Assembly: GCA_017410365.1 (NCBI GenBank)
Contig: JAFQQY010000009.1
Coordinates: 62,001 to 126,000 of the forward strand
Direction of reading: 5' to 3'
Length of the DNA stretch: 64,000 nt
Origin: Prevotella sp.
Lineage (GTDB): Bacteria; Bacteroidota; Bacteroidia; Bacteroidales; Bacteroidaceae
The notes under the pieces were generated by a model. That model was not told the DNA's origin and made no database searches. It saw nothing but the letters and a program-made list of their open reading frames with translations. This document shows positions 7,153 through 15,674 of this stretch, in pieces. Within the stretch, counting starts at the first letter, position 1; each line of letters starts with the position of its first letter. Both the position numbers and the translations under genes were made by a program.

Positions 7153-8997
7153 ATGTGTGGCATAGTAGGATACTTAGGAAAGCGCGAGGCTTATCCTATT
7201 CTCATCAAGGGTTTGAAAAGACTTGAATACCGGGGTTATGACAGCGCAGGAGTGGCTATGATAAATGCCGACGGCAAACTGAACGTGTACAAGGCCAAAG
7301 GCAAGGTGCATAACCTGGAAGATTTTGTGGCAGAGAAAGACATCAACGGAAATATAGGCATTGCCCATACACGATGGGCCACCCACGGAGAACCTTGCCA
7401 GGCAAACGCCCATCCTCACTATTCTACCTCTGGCAATATGGCTTTGATACACAACGGAATAATTGAAAACTATGCCGACCTGAAGGAGAAGCTAAGACAG
7501 AAAGGATATGCGTTCAAGAGCGAAACGGACACGGAGGTTCTGGTGCAGCTGATCGACTATCTGCACAACAGCACCCATCTGCCTCTGCTTCTGGCCGTAG
7601 AGACGGCACTACGCTCCGTGATAGGAGCATACGCCATTGCCATTATCGACAAGAGAAATCCGCACCAGATAATAGCCGCACGAAAAAGCAGCCCGCTGGT
7701 GGTTGGCATAGGCGACGGCGAATTTTTCCTTGGTTCTGACGCAACACCCATCGTTGAATATACCGACAAGGTGGTTTTTCTAAACGACGAAGAGATAGCC
7801 GTTATCGACCTGGACAACGGACTTGAAATAGTAAACCTGAACAATACAAAGGTTACTCCTGAAATAAAGACTATCAACATGGAACTGAGCCGTCTGGAGA
7901 AAGGCGGATATCAGCATTTCATGCTCAAGGAAATATACGAACAACCCAATTGCCTGAGCGACTGCATGCGCGGAAGGGTTAGCGACGAGAACAACAGCAT
8001 CAGGCTTTCTGCCATTATCGACCATAAGGAGCGTCTATTGTCGGCACAGAGGTTTGTCATTCTGGCTTGCGGCACATCGTGGCACGCAGGACTGATAGGC
8101 AAGCAACAGATTGAGAACTTCTGCAGAATACCTGTTGAGGTGGAATATGCGTCTGAGTTCAGATACCGCAACCCTGTTGTCGACGAGAATGATGTGGTTA
8201 TAGCAATATCACAATCGGGCGAGACGGCAGACACGCTGGCTGCCGTGGAACTGGCCAGACAAAAGGGGGCGTTCATCTATGGCATCTGCAACGCCGTGGG
8301 GTCTTCCATTCCACGTGCCACAGATACCGGTTCCTACATACATGTGGGCCCTGAGATTGGCGTGGCTTCAACAAAGGCGTTCACCGGACAGGTGACGGTA
8401 TTGGCGATGCTGGCTCTATCGCTGGGCAGAGAGAAAAAAACTATTGACGGCAACACATACGGCCAGCTGGTGAACGAACTGACTCAGATTCCAAAGAAGA
8501 TGAAAGAGGTGCTCTCTGTAAACGACCACATAGCCCAGTTGGCACGTATCTTTACCTATGCCCATAACTTCCTCTATCTTGGCCGAGGCTACAACTACCC
8601 GGTGGCTCTGGAGGGTGCTTTGAAACTCAAGGAAATCTCATACATCCATGCAGAGGGTTATCCTGCGGCTGAAATGAAGCACGGGCCGATAGCTCTTATT
8701 GACGAAGAGATGCCCGTGGTGGTGATTGCTACACAAAATGCTATGTACGACAAAATATTGAGCAACATCCAAGAGATAAAAGCACGCAAAGGCAAAGTAA
8801 TAGCCATCGTTACGGAGGGCGACGAAGTGATAAGTCATTTGGCAGACGACGTGATAGAACTGCCCAAGATTGCCGAATTTCTGGAACCTCTGATTACAAC
8901 AATTCCTCTGCAACTCCTGGCATATCATGTGGCTGTATGCAAAGGAAAAGATGTTGACCAGCCTCGCAATCTGGCAAAATCGGTAACTGTAGAATAA
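7153..8997 (+). CDS. glmS: Glutamine-fructose-6-phosphate aminotransferase
   Basis: This 614-residue enzyme makes glucosamine-6-phosphate from fructose-6-phosphate and glutamine, the entry to cell-wall amino sugars. The start at 7153 places the catalytic cysteine at position 2 (MCGIVGYLG). An N-terminal class II glutamine amidotransferase domain (about 1-225, with HTRWATHG and HNGIIENY) is followed by two SIS sugar-isomerase domains (CGTSWHAG, SQSGETADT, STKAFTGQ). It ends with the family signature KSVTVE. Length and motifs are normal. It is a single gene, facing the GH31 gene with only 2 bp between the two stops. Confidence 0.97.
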   Translation: MCGIVGYLGKREAYPILIKGLKRLEYRGYDSAGVAMINADGKLNVYKAKGKVHNLEDFVAEKDINGNIGIAHTRWATHGEPCQANAHPHYSTSGNMALIHNGIIENYADLKEKLRQKGYAFKSETDTEVLVQLIDYLHNSTHLPLLLAVETALRSVIGAYAIAIIDKRNPHQIIAARKSSPLVVGIGDGEFFLGSDATPIVEYTDKVVFLNDEEIAVIDLDNGLEIVNLNNTKVTPEIKTINMELSRLEKGGYQHFMLKEIYEQPNCLSDCMRGRVSDENNSIRLSAIIDHKERLLSAQRFVILACGTSWHAGLIGKQQIENFCRIPVEVEYASEFRYRNPVVDENDVVIAISQSGETADTLAAVELARQKGAFIYGICNAVGSSIPRATDTGSYIHVGPEIGVASTKAFTGQVTVLAMLALSLGREKKTIDGNTYGQLVNELTQIPKKMKEVLSVNDHIAQLARIFTYAHNFLYLGRGYNYPVALEGALKLKEISYIHAEGYPAAEMKHGPIALIDEEMPVVVIATQNAMYDKILSNIQEIKARKGKVIAIVTEGDEVISHLADDVIELPKIAEFLEPLITTIPLQLLAYHVAVCKGKDVDQPRNLAKSVTVE

Positions 8998-9026
8998 CCT
9001 CACAACCTCACAACCTTACAACCTCC
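8998..9026. repeat. AACCTCAC octamer array at the glmS/GH31 junction
   Basis: Three to four tandem AACCTCAC/AACCTTAC units lie between the two convergent stop codons and run into the GH31 gene. On the minus strand they encode its last residues (CKVVRL) and its TGA. Confidence 0.8.
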
Positions 9027-12000
9027 GTCGTACTTAACCATTTTGCCCTTCGGATTGACACAATCGATGCCGAGGGGCTTTTCCTTTGTCACGAGTATGA
9101 TGTTGAAGCGGCGATGGCTAAGCATGCCCTTGAAACTGCCCTTGCGCTCAGCTATCGTGAGGGTGCGTCGGGCGTCGTCGTAAGTTATGTCGATAGTGGC
9201 GAAATGTCCCTGCTCGTAGTTGTAGTTGGTATTCTCGTCTTCATAAAGTTGGAAGCGGCCATCCCTGCCGGCATAGACATAAAGGTCTATCAGCTCTGCC
9301 GGTTTCTCGTCGCTCCATTGCAGAGCAGGACCGAACGGAATGATTGAACCTTCGGGCACGAAAACGGGTATTCTGCCGTATGGCGCTCCGACGGTCTTGA
9401 CCTGACCGCCGCCCACGAAAGTGCCGCTATACAGGTCGTACCATCCGCACTTGTCGGGGAAATAGACGTTGCGGTCGCGATGCTCGTAATAGCCCACAGG
9501 ACATGCCATCAACGAAGGTCCGAACATCCATTGGTCGCCTATGTTGTTGACCCTTGAATCGCCTGTGAAGTCCATCGCCAACCCTCGCATTATGGTGTAG
9601 TGGTGCTGGTTCACCCAACCTGCCATGGAATAGAGATAAGGCATGAGGCGGTAGCGCAGCTTGTGGTAATAGACGATGCTCTCGTAGGCGGGATGACCCT
9701 CTGGAGCTATGTTCCACACCTCGCGCGTAGGCCACTGGCCATGGGTGCGATAGAGAGGGGCGAAGCATCCAAACTGATGCCAACGTGCCTGCAGCTCGCG
9801 CCACTCGCGCAGGTCGGCATTCTCGTTGCCGCTCTTGTTGAACTCCTTCTGCGCCCGCTCGTAGCGTTTCTCCACGCAAAAGCCGCCGTTGTCCATTCCC
9901 CAGAACGGTATGCCCGACATGGAGAAGTTGATGCCTGCCGTCATCTGCGCGCGCATATCCTCCCAACGCGTGCCTATGTCGCCGCTCCATGTGGCTGTGC
10001 TGTAGCGCTGGAGTCCTGCAAATCCGCTACGGGTGAGCAGGAACACACGCTGGTTGGGGTTCACGCTTCGCTGGCCGTTATATATGGCATCGGCATTTAC
10101 TACGGAATAGGCGTTGAAATACTCGTCGCTGGTGCCCATGGCGGTAGGTCCGCACAACAGCTTGCGATAGCCTATAGGCGTGCAGTCGCGCACATTAGGC
10201 TCTGAGGCATCCATCCACCAGGCGGAAATAGAAGCCCCCCCTTCGTCCCCCGAGGGGGACACATTAGCCCCTTCCTCCAAACCTCTCCAAAAGGAGGATT
10301 CAGAAGACCCAACAATTGAGTGTAGCGTGTCCCCCCCGGGGGACGAAGGGGGGGCTTTATACAACTTCTCACACATCTGCTCCCAGAACAGCTTGCGGGC
10401 GCCGGCAGAATAGGCATCGTAGAACGAACCGAGATAGCCCTGCCCTATCCAGTCGCGTATGCTGTCGTTAACCGCCTGACGATACATCCAACCGTTGCGG
10501 TCGAACGCCTTGTAATTGTCGGTGGTGCAATAGAACTTAGGCCATACGGAAATCATCAGTCGGCCGTGCATGGCTGCCACGCTGTCTATCATCTGCTGCG
10601 GATTGGGGAAGCGCTTCTTGTCGAAGTCATGACTGCCCCACGCGTCTTCCGGCCAATAGCTCCAGTCTTGCACGATATTGTCAACAGGTATCTGGCGGCG
10701 GCGGAACTCCTTCATGACCGCGAGCAGTTCGTCGGCGGTCTTATAGCGCTCGCGACTCTGCCAGAAGCCCATCGCCCAGCGTGGCATCACCTGTGCCCTG
10801 CCCGTCAGAGTGCGGTAGCCGGCTATCACGCTGTCCATCGTCTCTCCGGCTATGAAGTAATAGTCCATATCCTTCGACATCTCGCTCCAGATGCTTATAT
10901 TGTTCTGCTGCTCAGCGGTTTGCGGCACAGCAGCACGAAGACCGCAATAGCTCACCCCGCCGTCGGGCTGCCACTCTATGCGCAAAGGGGTTTTCTGTCC
11001 GCGCGCCAAATCGACAGCAAACTTATAGGCGTTGGGGTTCCATGCCGTGCGCCAGCGCTCTGGCACTACCAATCGGCCTCCGATATATACCTTCACATAT
11101 CCGGCATAATAGAGGATGAAGTTGTAGGTGGCCGACTGCGGAGCACTTATGTAGCCCTCGTAGAGCACCTTGGAACCGTCGAGGTTGAATTTCTTTGGCA
11201 GGTTGCCTATCACGCCTGAATGCTCGTAGTAGATGGAGTCTTCCTGACGCACGAGGGTCTTGCCCTTCTTGTCGGTATATGTTCCCGTTAGCGAGCCCTG
11301 CTTGCCGTCTTTATCGTAGAGGGTGAAGGCTCGGTTTAGCTGCTGGTAGTCGCGAGGATTGCCCCAGCGGCCGTATGAATAGGAGTCCCAAAGCAATCCG
11401 TAGCCCTTGTTGCTCATGACAAACGGAACGGACACCTTGGTGTTGTACTGAAACAGTTCTTCGTTGCGCCCTTTGTAGTTCATCTCTTCCGACTGGTGCT
11501 GACCGAGGCCGTAGAATGCCTCTTCGGCGTTGCTCTCAAACTGGGCGTGCCAGGTATATCCGGAGCGGTCGGCAAGCGAGATAACATTCAGGCTGTCTGT
11601 CTTGCCCCAGTTCAGTTCTTCTGGCGACGACGGCTTGTAGGTTTCGGGCAGATGTGTCTGGTTGGAAACGAACCGCTTGAAGGTCTTTCCGCCATCGGGC
11701 AGTTCGGCAAGCAATTTCCTGCCTGTCGTCAGGTCGAAGAATATGATGCGACCTGTCTGCTTGTTGACGGTAAGTCTGAGGCGGCTTGTCTTCAGGATAT
11801 AGTCTTTCCAGTCTTCCTCTACATCCCATGTCTTGGCACCGGCAAGCACCTGCTTCTGCACCATCAGGCTGCTTTTCTTCTTGGGTATCTGCTGTTCGGG
11901 CGTTGCCTCCACACGTACTATCTCGTCTGTAACAGCCGTCAGTCGAATGGTTTGCGCCTGAGTGGAGTCTGTCTGCGGCAGTCTTATTGTGAAGCTGCGG

Positions 12001-12065
12001 TCGTTCTGAGCCGCATTTGCAGCTATTGCCGTAAAAAAGAATATGGATAATAATGTTTTTATCAT
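9000..12065 (-). CDS. Secreted GH31 alpha-xylosidase-like enzyme with PA14 insert
   Basis: A 1021-residue glycoside hydrolase family 31 protein, with a signal peptide at 1-19 (ending AANA) for export. It has an N-terminal beta-sandwich, a PA14 domain (about 275-380), the catalytic barrel, and C-terminal beta domains. The nucleophile motif WWMDASEPN (Asp619) and the PA14 insert resemble Bacteroides xyloglucan-active alpha-xylosidases, so xyloside removal from a plant glycan is the best guess. An element of 126 bp (10232-10357) adds 42 residues in frame, ending a few residues before the nucleophile strand. The last codons derive from an AACCT octamer array. A LacI regulator lies upstream on the same strand. 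Confidence 0.88.
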   Translation of the reverse strand: MIKTLLSIFFFTAIAANAAQNDRSFTIRLPQTDSTQAQTIRLTAVTDEIVRVEATPEQQIPKKKSSLMVQKQVLAGAKTWDVEEDWKDYILKTSRLRLTVNKQTGRIIFFDLTTGRKLLAELPDGGKTFKRFVSNQTHLPETYKPSSPEELNWGKTDSLNVISLADRSGYTWHAQFESNAEEAFYGLGQHQSEEMNYKGRNEELFQYNTKVSVPFVMSNKGYGLLWDSYSYGRWGNPRDYQQLNRAFTLYDKDGKQGSLTGTYTDKKGKTLVRQEDSIYYEHSGVIGNLPKKFNLDGSKVLYEGYISAPQSATYNFILYYAGYVKVYIGGRLVVPERWRTAWNPNAYKFAVDLARGQKTPLRIEWQPDGGVSYCGLRAAVPQTAEQQNNISIWSEMSKDMDYYFIAGETMDSVIAGYRTLTGRAQVMPRWAMGFWQSRERYKTADELLAVMKEFRRRQIPVDNIVQDWSYWPEDAWGSHDFDKKRFPNPQQMIDSVAAMHGRLMISVWPKFYCTTDNYKAFDRNGWMYRQAVNDSIRDWIGQGYLGSFYDAYSAGARKLFWEQMCEKLYKAPPSSPGGDTLHSIVGSSESSFWRGLEEGANVSPSGDEGGASISAWWMDASEPNVRDCTPIGYRKLLCGPTAMGTSDEYFNAYSVVNADAIYNGQRSVNPNQRVFLLTRSGFAGLQRYSTATWSGDIGTRWEDMRAQMTAGINFSMSGIPFWGMDNGGFCVEKRYERAQKEFNKSGNENADLREWRELQARWHQFGCFAPLYRTHGQWPTREVWNIAPEGHPAYESIVYYHKLRYRLMPYLYSMAGWVNQHHYTIMRGLAMDFTGDSRVNNIGDQWMFGPSLMACPVGYYEHRDRNVYFPDKCGWYDLYSGTFVGGGQVKTVGAPYGRIPVFVPEGSIIPFGPALQWSDEKPAELIDLYVYAGRDGRFQLYEDENTNYNYEQGHFATIDITYDDARRTLTIAERKGSFKGMLSHRRFNIILVTKEKPLGIDCVNPKGKMVKYDGGCKVVRL
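10232..10357. repeat. 126-bp element with perfect 20-bp inverted ends, in frame in the GH31 gene
   Basis: The ends 10232-10251 and 10338-10357 are exact 20-bp inverted copies of a C-rich sequence. The whole is 126 bp, exactly 42 codons, so the reading frame survives. The interior includes CCTCTCCAAAAGGAGG, a palindrome like those in the intergenic composite repeats. It encodes a Ser/Gly/Glu-rich loop before the catalytic motif. Confidence 0.9.
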
Positions 12066-12069
12066 GCTT

Positions 12070-12540
12070 GTTTTTTTTAGGAGTTCAGGAGTGACTTTTT
12101 AAGGAGTGAAGGAGTGTAGGAGTGACGCTTCGCTTAGGAGTTCAGACGTATGCTTTATTTTTAAGGAGTGTAGGAGTGAAGGAGTGTAGGAGTTCAGACG
12201 TATGCTTTGGTAACAGTCTTCAATTTTTCAATCCTTCAATTCTCCAATCCCTCACTCTTTTCCATCCCCCTCTACCTCCCCCTTTCCAAGAGGGAGCACA
12301 GTTTGCATTCGAGTCCCTCCCCTTAGCAAGGGGAGGTTAGGAGGGGATTGTTAAGCTCCCTCTCCAAAAGTGAGCACAGTTTGCATCCGAGTCCATCCCC
12401 TTAGCAAGGGGAGGTTAGGAGGGGATTGTTAAGCTCCCTCTCCAAGGAGAGGGCGGGGGGAGAGGCCTTTCATTCCTTCAATTCTTCAATCCCTCATCCA
12501 AGTTCCCCTCCTTCGGAGGGGTTAGGGGAGGCCTCTTTCC
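12070..12540. repeat. Composite octamer/palindrome repeat region between LacI and GH31 genes
   Basis: This gap of about 455 bp holds no gene. It contains AGGAGTGT/AGGAGTTC octamers, a GACGTATGCTTTGGTAAC segment, TTCAATCC octamers, and repeated palindromes (CCCCTTAGCAAGGGG twice, TCTCCAAGGAGA). Bases 12250-12312 are identical to 4874-4936. The right end encodes the last residues (RGLP) and stop of the LacI-type gene. Confidence 0.85.
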
Positions 12541-13553
12541 TTCGCCGACGTCTCCCTGATAACCAGTTTCTGGGGCACTATCTTCTTATAGATTGTACGG
12601 TCGCCCTCTATGTTCTTCAGAAGCAGTCGGCATGCCGTCGTTCCCATGAGATAGGCTTGGTCTTCGATTACCGACATGCGAGGGGTGACGTATGCCGCAT
12701 GCACGTCGTCTGTAAAACCTATCAGAGCCACATCGTCTGGTATTCGCAAGCCTGCCTGCTTAATAGCGTTGAAGGCAGCAAAAGTGATGATATCGTTGAA
12801 GGCGAGGATGGCATCTGGACGGTCGTCGCGGCTGAGCAAATCGGCCACGGTCTGCATAGCCCATCCAAAGTCTATCTTTCCGCATGCCACAAGGTTGCGG
12901 TCAATGGCTATGTGGTTTTCTCTCAACGCCTCAAGATAACCATGCTTGCGGCGGCGCACCATGTCGAGATGGTTGGGACCTCCGATGAAGGCTATTCGCT
13001 TGCTGCCTGTGTCTATGAGATGCTGGGTGGCCTGCTGGGCAGCCTCATCGCCATTTGCCATGACGCTCGAGAACTTGTCAGGCAGGCATGTCCTGCCAAA
13101 GAATACGAGGGGGATGCCCATGTCGGCAATCTCTTCAAAATGAGAATAGTCGGTGGTATCTTGCGCCAGACAGGCTATGATGCCCTCTACGTGCATGCTG
13201 ATAAGGTTGTCTAAGGCCTTGGCTTCTGTCTGGAAATCCTCGTGGCTGTTGGCACTTATCACGGAATATCCGGCACGGCTGGCTTCGTCTTCTATGCCGT
13301 CGAGCACGGCAGCATAATGGTGCGTAACCAGATTGGGAACCACCACTCCGATAATTTTCGGGGCTTCGCGCCTAAGACTTTGTGCAAAGGGATTAGGACG
13401 ATAATTACGGGCACGCGCCAATTCCTTGACACGTTGCTGCATTTCCTTTCCTATCTCGGGGCTACTGCGCAAGGCCCTGCTGACGGTGGCAATACTGACC
13501 CCCAGTTCCTTAGCCAAATCTTTTAATGATACTCTGTGTTTATTCGTCTGCAT
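12522..13553 (-). CDS. LacI family transcriptional regulator
   Basis: A 343-residue repressor or activator. The N-terminal LacI helix-turn-helix (SLKDLAKELGVSIATVSRAL, residues 9-28) is followed by the hinge with RNYRPNPFAQSLR and a periplasmic-binding-protein-like sugar-binding domain (IIGVVVPNL onward). Its upstream region carries a CGCAAACGTTTACG palindrome of the LacI operator type, implying autoregulation. The GH31 gene downstream is the likely target, so the ligand may be a xyloglucan-type sugar. The -7 element is so close to the ATG that the mRNA may be nearly leaderless. The C-terminus RGLP is supplied by a palindromic repeat. Confidence 0.93.
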   Translation of the reverse strand: MQTNKHRVSLKDLAKELGVSIATVSRALRSSPEIGKEMQQRVKELARARNYRPNPFAQSLRREAPKIIGVVVPNLVTHHYAAVLDGIEDEASRAGYSVISANSHEDFQTEAKALDNLISMHVEGIIACLAQDTTDYSHFEEIADMGIPLVFFGRTCLPDKFSSVMANGDEAAQQATQHLIDTGSKRIAFIGGPNHLDMVRRRKHGYLEALRENHIAIDRNLVACGKIDFGWAMQTVADLLSRDDRPDAILAFNDIITFAAFNAIKQAGLRIPDDVALIGFTDDVHAAYVTPRMSVIEDQAYLMGTTACRLLLKNIEGDRTIYKKIVPQKLVIRETSAKERGLP

Positions 13554-13557
13554 GATG

Positions 13558-13565
13558 CAAAGATA
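13558..13565 (-). promoter_or_regulatory. -7 promoter element for the LacI-type gene
   Basis: TATCTTTG on the minus strand ends 5 bp before the ATG at 13553. Transcription would begin at or just inside the start codon, giving a leaderless or near-leaderless message. Confidence 0.55.
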
Positions 13566-13583
13566 AGTATTTTTTGCAAAAAC

Positions 13584-13597
13584 CGCAAACGTTTACG
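13584..13597. promoter_or_regulatory. LacI-type operator palindrome
   Basis: CGCAAACGTTTACG is a 14-bp palindrome with a central CG and one mismatched pair, the form expected for LacI-family operators. It overlaps the -33 region of the regulator's own promoter, where binding would block transcription. Confidence 0.65.
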
Positions 13598-13642
13598 TAT
13601 TGTTTTTGTCTCTATATTAATCATTTTTTCGCTAAAACCCAC

Positions 13643-13746
13643 TAACTTTGCCACATATTAATAAAAGAGTAATGAATAGTTGATAATAAGTTAGTTAGAA
13701 AACGCGAAAGGATTCGGCTGTCGTGAGACATTCGAATCCTTTTTTT
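13643..13746 (+). ncRNA. Candidate small RNA with promoter and terminator
   Basis: TAACTTTG at 13643-13650 is a -7 element. A hairpin at 13707-13742 (AAAGGATTCG paired with CGAATCCTTT) is followed by a T run, a typical Rho-independent terminator. The transcript would be about 90 nt, from about 13656. It has no coding capacity beyond a three-codon ATG AAT AGT. It lies between the divergently placed LacI promoter and the 3' end of the thioesterase gene, so it is not the leader of any gene. Confidence 0.5.
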
Positions 13747-13819
13747 GTACCTCCCTTTGTATAAACAAAAGGCGTTTATTTCCTCTATCTACTACCTCAT
13801 AAAAAGCAGAAGCCTGCCA

Positions 13820-14302
13820 CTAAAAGAACAGTTCGTCGCCTTCGAGTTCGCATCCTTCGAAACCCATTTCGCGTGCCTTTTCCTGTGGAGCCGTGAAGTA
13901 TATCGCCTCTGCCTCTGAACATATTTCGCCCATAGAGTTTTCTATATGCACATGCAGATAAACCACGTTTCGCTTCTGCTCTGTAATGCGTGCGCGAATG
14001 GTGAGCTGGGGTTCGGTGGTCATCAGCGGCTTCTTGTATTTCACTTCCAGTTTGCTGGTGACGCCAGTGGTCTGCAACTTGCGTGTTATCACCCATGCCG
14101 CGCACTCGTCCATCAAGGTTGCCTGTATGCCTCCGTGCAGAGTGTTTATCCACCCTTGATACTCGGCTTGCGGTTTCCAGAAGCACACCACTTCGTCGCC
14201 GTCTTCGTAAAACTCCATCTTCACTCCTGCCGGATTGTCAGGACTGCAACCGAAGCAATAATAGCCGGGCTTCGACTGCCACGGATTCTTTATCTTTCGC
14301 AT
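13820..14302 (-). CDS. PaaI-family hotdog thioesterase
   Basis: A 160-residue hotdog-fold protein that probably hydrolyses an acyl-CoA thioester in the cytoplasm. The signature LHGGIQATLMDECAAW (about 55-70) matches the HGG...DE active-site helix of PaaI-type thioesterases, and the beta strands (SKLEVKYKKPL, TIRARITEQ) follow. An N-terminal CFGC motif near residue 16 is common in this subgroup. A TACTTTTG -7 element lies on the minus strand at 14331-14338. It appears to be a single-gene unit, and the substrate is not predictable. Confidence 0.85.
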   Translation of the reverse strand: MRKIKNPWQSKPGYYCFGCSPDNPAGVKMEFYEDGDEVVCFWKPQAEYQGWINTLHGGIQATLMDECAAWVITRKLQTTGVTSKLEVKYKKPLMTTEPQLTIRARITEQKRNVVYLHVHIENSMGEICSEAEAIYFTAPQEKAREMGFEGCELEGDELFF

Positions 14303-14718
14303 ATCATCTCTTTTTATAGTTTAGCATCTGCAAAAGTAACAAAAAGCGGAGGAAACACCAAATATTAAATGGGAAATGAGACGCGGAATGCTATGATTTT
14401 GGGGTTCAGACCACCATAACAACCTCATATTTAAACGATTATAAAATTATACATTTTTGCGTAACGCATTTTTGTATAATTAAGTATTTTTAATAACGTA
14501 TTCTTTTATATCTCTATCATCATAGCTTCACCATAACACTTAATTCCTACTTTCGTCAAAGAAAGTTAAATTCATAGGAAATTATCACAAAAAGATCTCA
14601 AATAACAAGAAAATATCATAAATTTGCCACAACTAAATTAAAAAAACGCAACAATCATATAATCAACATATAAACAAAACTATATAATATATTTAATCAG
14701 CAAAAAACTTAAACTACA
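14303..14718. other. AT-rich intergenic region with two divergent promoters
   Basis: This is 416 bp without a gene. The left end holds the thioesterase -7 element (14331-14338, minus strand). The right half is strongly AT-rich and holds a plus-strand -7 element TAAATTTG at 14629-14636, giving a leader of about 77 nt for the lipoprotein gene. Near 14453-14476 CATTTTTG occurs twice around TGCGTAACGCA, an imperfect palindrome that could be an operator. Confidence 0.5.
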
Positions 14719-15657
14719 ATGAAAAAAATGGCAAAAAAAATTGGAGCGGCAACTATGATTGTCCTCTTAAGTTCATGCAGTACTAATTATGACAAAGAAT
14801 TTGAAACAACTACAAAAGATTCAACAATCTGTAACAGTAATTATATTCTATTACAAAATGAAGTAAACAGCTTAAACTCACAAATAGCATCTTCAGAAAC
14901 AAGAGGTTTTTTGTCAAGATTATTTAAAAGAGTTCTAAACGTTTTTGTATCTGATTGCATTGGAGCTGTGAAAGGTGGATTTCAAGGAGAGAATATCTGG
15001 TTATCGGCACAAGGGGCATCTTTAAACTCTGCAAAGAAGCAAGGTTTTATAACAATTGTTGATGCAACAAACACATACATCACCAGATCAACATCAATAG
15101 AAGATGATGTTTTAGTAACAACGCTTTTACAACCCAAAGAATCAGCCTTAGATAAATTAATTTTAGCTGAAGACCCTATCAACGCAACCATATCGGATAG
15201 TATTGGCTATTATCATAACATGATAATATATGAAACTTTAGAAAAATCAAATAGCACGATCTATTGGGCTGAAGTGTCAGATTATGCAAGTCTTTTACAA
15301 TTAAATTCAGAAATTATTGAAATAATACCAACAACAACGTATAATGACACAATTGTCAATTATGAGACTTTGGAGTTTTGTTCATTTATTAGTGATGAAT
15401 CTTTAAAATGTGACAACTATCAGGAATTAATCGATGTAACCAAAATTAAATATCCACAATTAAATGACATGCTTAATATTGTTTCATCATATTTTCAAGG
15501 CATGGAACTTGTTACCACAGAAGAAGAATGGGAAATGTATTGCAAAAATTTGATTGAGATTATTTCAAAATCAGACATTCCTACGAATGACAAAGAATCT
15601 CTAAAGATGGGCATTACAGTTGGTTTTGCTAGTTCTAAACTATGGAAATACGAATAA
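14719..15657 (+). CDS. Hypothetical lipoprotein, AT-rich
   Basis: This 312-residue protein has a lipoprotein signal (MIVLLSSCS, lipid-modified Cys near residue 19), so it is probably anchored to a membrane facing the periplasm or the cell surface. A segment near 70-92 is amphipathic and glycine-containing (FLSRLFKRVLNVF then GAVKGGF), resembling a membrane-interacting helix. The rest is acidic, with many Glu, Asp, Ser and Thr. I do not recognise the family. Codon use is much more AT-rich than its neighbours, which suggests recent acquisition. The next gene starts 17 bp downstream and is probably co-transcribed. Confidence 0.75.
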   Translation: MKKMAKKIGAATMIVLLSSCSTNYDKEFETTTKDSTICNSNYILLQNEVNSLNSQIASSETRGFLSRLFKRVLNVFVSDCIGAVKGGFQGENIWLSAQGASLNSAKKQGFITIVDATNTYITRSTSIEDDVLVTTLLQPKESALDKLILAEDPINATISDSIGYYHNMIIYETLEKSNSTIYWAEVSDYASLLQLNSEIIEIIPTTTYNDTIVNYETLEFCSFISDESLKCDNYQELIDVTKIKYPQLNDMLNIVSSYFQGMELVTTEEEWEMYCKNLIEIISKSDIPTNDKESLKMGITVGFASSKLWKYE

Positions 15658-15674
15658 GAAGTTCTATATTTATT

